Part shown: in pieces, positions 60,269-64,000 of the stretch | Layout of the letters: each line of letters opens with the position of its first letter | Position numbering within the stretch: the stretch's first letter is position 1 | From: Stichopus chloronotus | Lineage: Eukaryota; Echinodermata; Holothuroidea; Aspidochirotida; Stichopodidae | Direction: 5' to 3' | Assembly: GCA_021234535.1 (NCBI GenBank) | Contig: CM037832.1 | Coordinates: forward strand, 4,137,359 to 4,201,358 | DNA: 64,000 bases | Notes under the pieces: generated by a model | Database searches by the model: none | Told to the model about the DNA's origin: nothing | What the model saw: only the letters and a program-made list of their open reading frames with translations | Position numbers and translations under genes: made by a program

Positions 60269-60388
60269 CTCCATCTCTGCTTCTGCTGCTCTCTCTAGTT
60301 CCTCTCGATGTCTTCTCTGCCTCTCTTCAAACTCCCGTAACCTCCTACTCTGTTCTTCTAGAGACTCTTTCCTTACTATATCTTCAAC
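60269..60388 (-). CDS. CBFB: CBFB exon (C-terminal helical segment)
   Basis: On the minus strand, acceptor TTTTTCAG precedes 60388 and donor GTAAGA follows 60269. The exon is 40 codons, phase 0 at both ends: VEDIVRKESLEEQSRRLREF, then EERQRRHREELERAAEAEME. It aligns with human CBF-beta residues 134-165 (QEDAL...EEARRRTREFEDRDRSHREEME), the exon that ends at E165, and is eight residues longer at its C-terminal side. Charged, helix-prone, with no predicted membrane segment. Without splicing, the frame would run six more codons (VRLAVT) to a TAG. Confidence 0.9.
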
Positions 60389-61388
60389 CTGAAAAATATT
60401 ACAAAGCAAATGCTCTGAATATTATCTGAAAGGGTTACCGTATCCTATAACCCCAAGTGTGGGTAAAGTCACAAGTATCAGAGCAGAACCATTGAAATGG
60501 TTATCGGAGATACTTGAAATTTGCAGAAGGGATACCGGGGTGTGTCACAGTGAAACAGTGCATCGCAACGGGATTTTACGCTTTTGAAATTTAAAATAAC
60601 AATACCATTGACTTGATCGCATCCCAGCGTTAGTGGGTGTTACAGAGATATTTTGAAGATGACCAGACGTCACAAAAACCTACCGCGATAGAGTGCTTAC
60701 AGATGTCAGTGCTGTCGCAAATCGTTGGCATGACTCGCCGATGGTGAAGGAAGCATACCTCGCTACTGACTGCTAAATTTAGGGTTAGGTTCTCTTATAG
60801 CAGGGAATCAAACATGGACAAAGCTCTAGCGATGGCATCCAATACTGGTTTAATCCCCCGGGACCCTGTACCTTGTATACATATTAGGCTACCTGACACC
60901 TACATAAATCTAATGGATGATTGGACATTTTCAGTAATTTCTCACATTTTTAAGTAATCAATACATCCAATAGTTAACATTCAATCGAAGAGACGACGAT
61001 GTGAATCCAGCGATTTCAATAAAAAAATAACCACCACTCAAATCCCCCTCCTCCCCCCCCTACGCAGCAAGGCGCCGATCAAGTAGACGGGGCACCCTCC
61101 GCACGATTTTTTTCAATGACCAACGGTTTTTTCTAATTATTTTTTCACGTATGCATTCAAACAATCTTTTTTTAGACCAAGAGCGTTCGCACCTACGCTT
61201 CTGTGTCTGGAACGGAACGCAAGTCGCTTTTTTCGTGTTAAAAAAAAATTGTGTCATAATCAGTCTAAATTCGAGTGTATTTTAGCGCTATGTGGGGCAA
61301 GTGCGGTTTGTTTATCTCACTCGCATCCCACAATGCCTTGCGTGAATTGAGATGGCGAAAAGGCCTTATTGATGACCTTCAGACTCAC
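60389..61388 (-). other. CBFB intron
   Basis: Minus-strand intron GTGAGT...CAG of 1.0 kb between the two CBFB exons. Nothing else recognised in it. Confidence 0.8.
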
Positions 61389-61505
61389 CATTGCACGTTC
61401 CTCATCGTATTCTACATATCCGATACCGTCCAACCTCTGTAGGTCGACCCATCCCCTCCACGTAACGCAGACACCGTTCAAAATAAACTGTGACTTTAAA
61501 TGAAC
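61389..61505 (-). CDS. CBFB: CBFB exon (core-binding factor beta, Runx-binding domain)
   Basis: On the minus strand, acceptor CCCCTTTCAG precedes 61505 and donor GTGAGT follows 61389. The exon is 39 codons, phase 0, as in human residues 95-133. It encodes VHLKSQFILNGVCVTWRGWV, then DLQRLDGIGYVEYDEERAM; the human counterpart reads ILNGVCVIWKGWIDLQRLDG. The Asn of LNGVCV corresponds to human N104, a Runt-domain contact. CBF-beta binds Runx proteins in the nucleus, raises their DNA affinity and stabilises them. Earlier exons are not in the window. Confidence 0.94.
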
Positions 61506-64000
61506 CTGAAAGGGGAGAGAGAAAAAAGAGAGACAACAGATAAGTACTGTAGAACAGTTACTATCATTCACGACAGGACAACGGTCATTGGCAGCCTACT
61601 GTTGTGACGTACATGTACTGTTGTGACGTACAGTACATGATTTCGGACCTCATAATGACTGTGTCCTGCTATACCGGAAAAGTTGTGCCATCTAAGTCGT
61701 AACTCGAAAATATGTCTTTACTATTCTTTTCTGCCGCTGCTTCATTTCCTTGTGGAAAATGGACATCAGTCGCGTAATGCCTGATCTTTACATGAGGTCT
61801 TACTCTTCTGATTGTATCTTTCAGACAAGAAATTCTCTTCCTTTCAAAAGCCAATGAGAACGTACCACACTGTAAAGGCACGTAGCCACGGGGGGGGGGG
61901 GGGGGGTATGGGGTGGCACGTGCAGCCCAAAACAAATTTCCACAAAAGGTGATTCTCTTTTGGAATACACACACAAGGAGAAAAGATGGCAATCTAGCAC
62001 ATTTTTCATCTAGAACCTTTGAAAAGGAACCCCTTAAACCCATCCCCAAAGGCAGGCAGAACTCCAAAATTGATGCGCCCCCCCCAAAGTTGGTCAGTCC
62101 GGCTACGGGCCTGTGATGTATGATGTAAAGACATTGCCCTACCGTGATTTGTACTCTTTAAGTGTAAAGTCAAATCTAGGTCACGCATATAGTGAGTTGA
62201 CTGTGCCAGAAGACTTCGAACCCGCTCTTCCAAAATGAAACATTTCTGAATCATGTTATGATAAACGACCTACATATCAAATGGATTTTCATTGCCACGC
62301 ATAACTATCACGCAAGAATGTAAACAAAGTCGAGGGTTCATTTCACAGTTCATAAGTATGTACAAAGTAATAACTATGGATTTTCATTGCACTCCTTGAA
62401 AGTTCACTTTTTTTAAAAAAAAAATTATTCACTTATTTTTTTTACACCATTCGAAGAAGAAACATGAACAGATTCGAATGGATTTGACCTACTTATCCAT
62501 CCCGCTACTGAACTACCCCCATTTGCATAAGTGACGCTTCCCCATCTCCTCCCCCCAAAATACAACAAATCTTTGGTATAAAAGAAAAACAACAAATGGT
62601 GAACCCATAAAGTAGTGCCAGCCCTATGCTAGACCTGTACTCGGCCATGCTAGACCTGTACTGGGCCATAATGCTACCCTGAAATTTTCGATAAATTTTT
62701 TTTGGGACGGTTTATTGTAAATCGTCAATTATATGCATCCCAGAATCGTTAACTTCAAAGTCCTGTCGTAGCGTCAAACGAATGACAACTTGCCAGAATT
62801 TAACAGATGTTTAACATGAAACAGTCAATTAATATACTAACCTACTACGTTAAGACGGAGGACGCTTGGTTATTTTTTTTTTCAGTCGAAACGAGAGCTT
62901 TTAGAAAAAGACTATTAAAAGATATAGGGATCGTTTGAATACGTACGGTCCTCTAACAGACTTACACCTCCAAGGCAAGAGGCTGGTGCAGATACGTACG
63001 TTACATATGGTGCTTGAATATACATATTACTGATATGATGGCCAAGTATAAAGGTGAAAGGGGCAAGGTTATCCTTCTGCGGAAAGGGGAATTGTACGTG
63101 TTAATTGACAACTGTGATAATGCCGCTTTGACGTGTGTGGGCAAACAAGACTCAAGGCTATATACAAATAAGCGCGCAATGTATCAATAATGAAACATCT
63201 ATTTATAAAAGTTAAGCAGGCTATTAATCGTCACATCGAGTGTGAGTTTTATTTCGGCCGCCAAACTTCATCCAAAAGTGCGTGTAATGTAAGTTGCGTT
63301 TGTATGAATTATTCCACGCAGGTCCAGGCCTAAAGACTTTAAAATTCAGGTGCGATAAAAAGAACTGTTTTAGTTTAGTCGGTAGGAATTGGATAATATG
63401 GATTATGTGTGCGATGTTAAATCCACATTATTACAATGAATTTTCATATTTATCAAAACCCCTTTTAATGTATCTAAATATAATCTATCTATTTCTTGAT
63501 ATTCAGATTGCACACTTACACGTGACATACAAATAAAGTAAAAAACAAAAACTGTCACAAATGCGTCTTGTATTGGAAAGGCTAATCCATATATATTTTG
63601 CTGTTTGCATTCGACTCACGACAGAATTAAAACAGGTCAAAAGTTCAAGTGGAAACCGTACACACGACAATGCAGGAAGCGAAGTATTTGATAACAAACG
63701 TGTCAAGTTTCTATTCGCAGTGGTTTGCTTTCAATCCCTGGTGTGGCCCTTTTACATGGAGGAGATGCGGTATGTATTGTACATACCCTTTGCCTGAGTG
63801 GAGGACACAGCGTGTCACACTTACATGAAATCTATGAATCACCAAACTGGACGCCAGTGCCAACTATGACGATAGGGCAAATTGTTCGGGAGTTAAATCA
63901 TGTTGAAGTGTTCACAAATCGAATCAACGAGATTTTTAAACACTTTACTCTGGTCTTCGAAAGAGAGTTCAGATAAACATTCAGATAAACATTTACGACC
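61506..64000 (-). other. CBFB upstream intron (5' exons outside window)
   Basis: No segment matching the N-terminal CBF-beta exons (SKFE.EEFFRKLSRE, FVATGTNL) was seen on the minus strand, so this is most likely intron. A 17-base G run at 61890-61906 lies in a segment running from a CGTAGCCACGG word to CCGGCTACGGGCC at about 62,098. These words resemble element termini. No gene supported on the plus strand. Confidence 0.5.

Noticed and set aside
60145..60429. Plus-strand 94-codon frame rich in Leu/Ser
   Set aside because: Shadow of the minus-strand CBFB exon at 60269-60388.
61669..62067. Minus-strand 132-codon frame upstream of the CBFB exons
   Set aside because: Does not match any N-terminal CBF-beta sequence and runs through a poly-G tract (PPPPP), so not a CBFB exon.
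63640..63690. SGNRTHD-like peptide seen in many transposon-derived frames
   Set aside because: Too short and isolated to define an element.

Overview
The window is eukaryotic, AT-rich, intron-bearing DNA dominated by tandem and dispersed repeats. Only two protein-coding genes can be supported, and both are conserved animal genes. The spliced gene structure, animal-type orthologues and dense families of short non-autonomous elements suggest a marine invertebrate, possibly an echinoderm such as a sea cucumber. That species guess is an inference, not something the sequence proves.

Layout. (1) Positions 280-15,355, plus strand: the last seven coding exons of MARCHF6 (TEB4/Doa10 orthologue), an ER multi-pass RING-CH ubiquitin ligase. 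They encode 527 residues to a stop; the RING domain and N-terminal half lie upstream of the window. The introns carry a 32-bp minisatellite, a 64-bp minisatellite, two TTAA-bounded elements, a 41-bp minisatellite that starts exactly on a splice donor, and a 39-bp repeat. (2) About 15.6-60.2 kb: a roughly 45-kb gene-poor interval of repeats. It holds degenerate 150-180 bp units carrying AGGTCA hexamers, a compound TCTG/TCTA array, a decayed LINE 3' fragment, four more copies of a TTAA-bounded MITE, a CACTG foldback element, a C-rich minisatellite with G-quadruplex potential, and several other minisatellites. (3) 61,505 down to 60,269, minus strand: two exons of CBFB (core-binding factor beta, the Runx partner). 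Its 5' exons lie beyond 64 kb and its last exon was not located.

The two genes are convergent and show no functional coupling. MARCHF6 acts in ER-associated degradation and sterol/lipid enzyme turnover; CBFB acts in the nucleus with Runx factors.

The most unusual observations are: a minisatellite that repeats a MARCHF6 5' splice site nine times; a 190-residue lysine-free acidic loop in MARCHF6; a repeat family that pairs a hairpin head with simple repeats and nuclear-receptor-like DR1/DR4 hexamers; two different TTAA elements separated by repeated spacers; and a weak hammerhead-ribozyme-like core near 55.5 kb. I did not find a complete undescribed system. Coordinates are hand-counted and may be off by a base or two in repeat boundaries.
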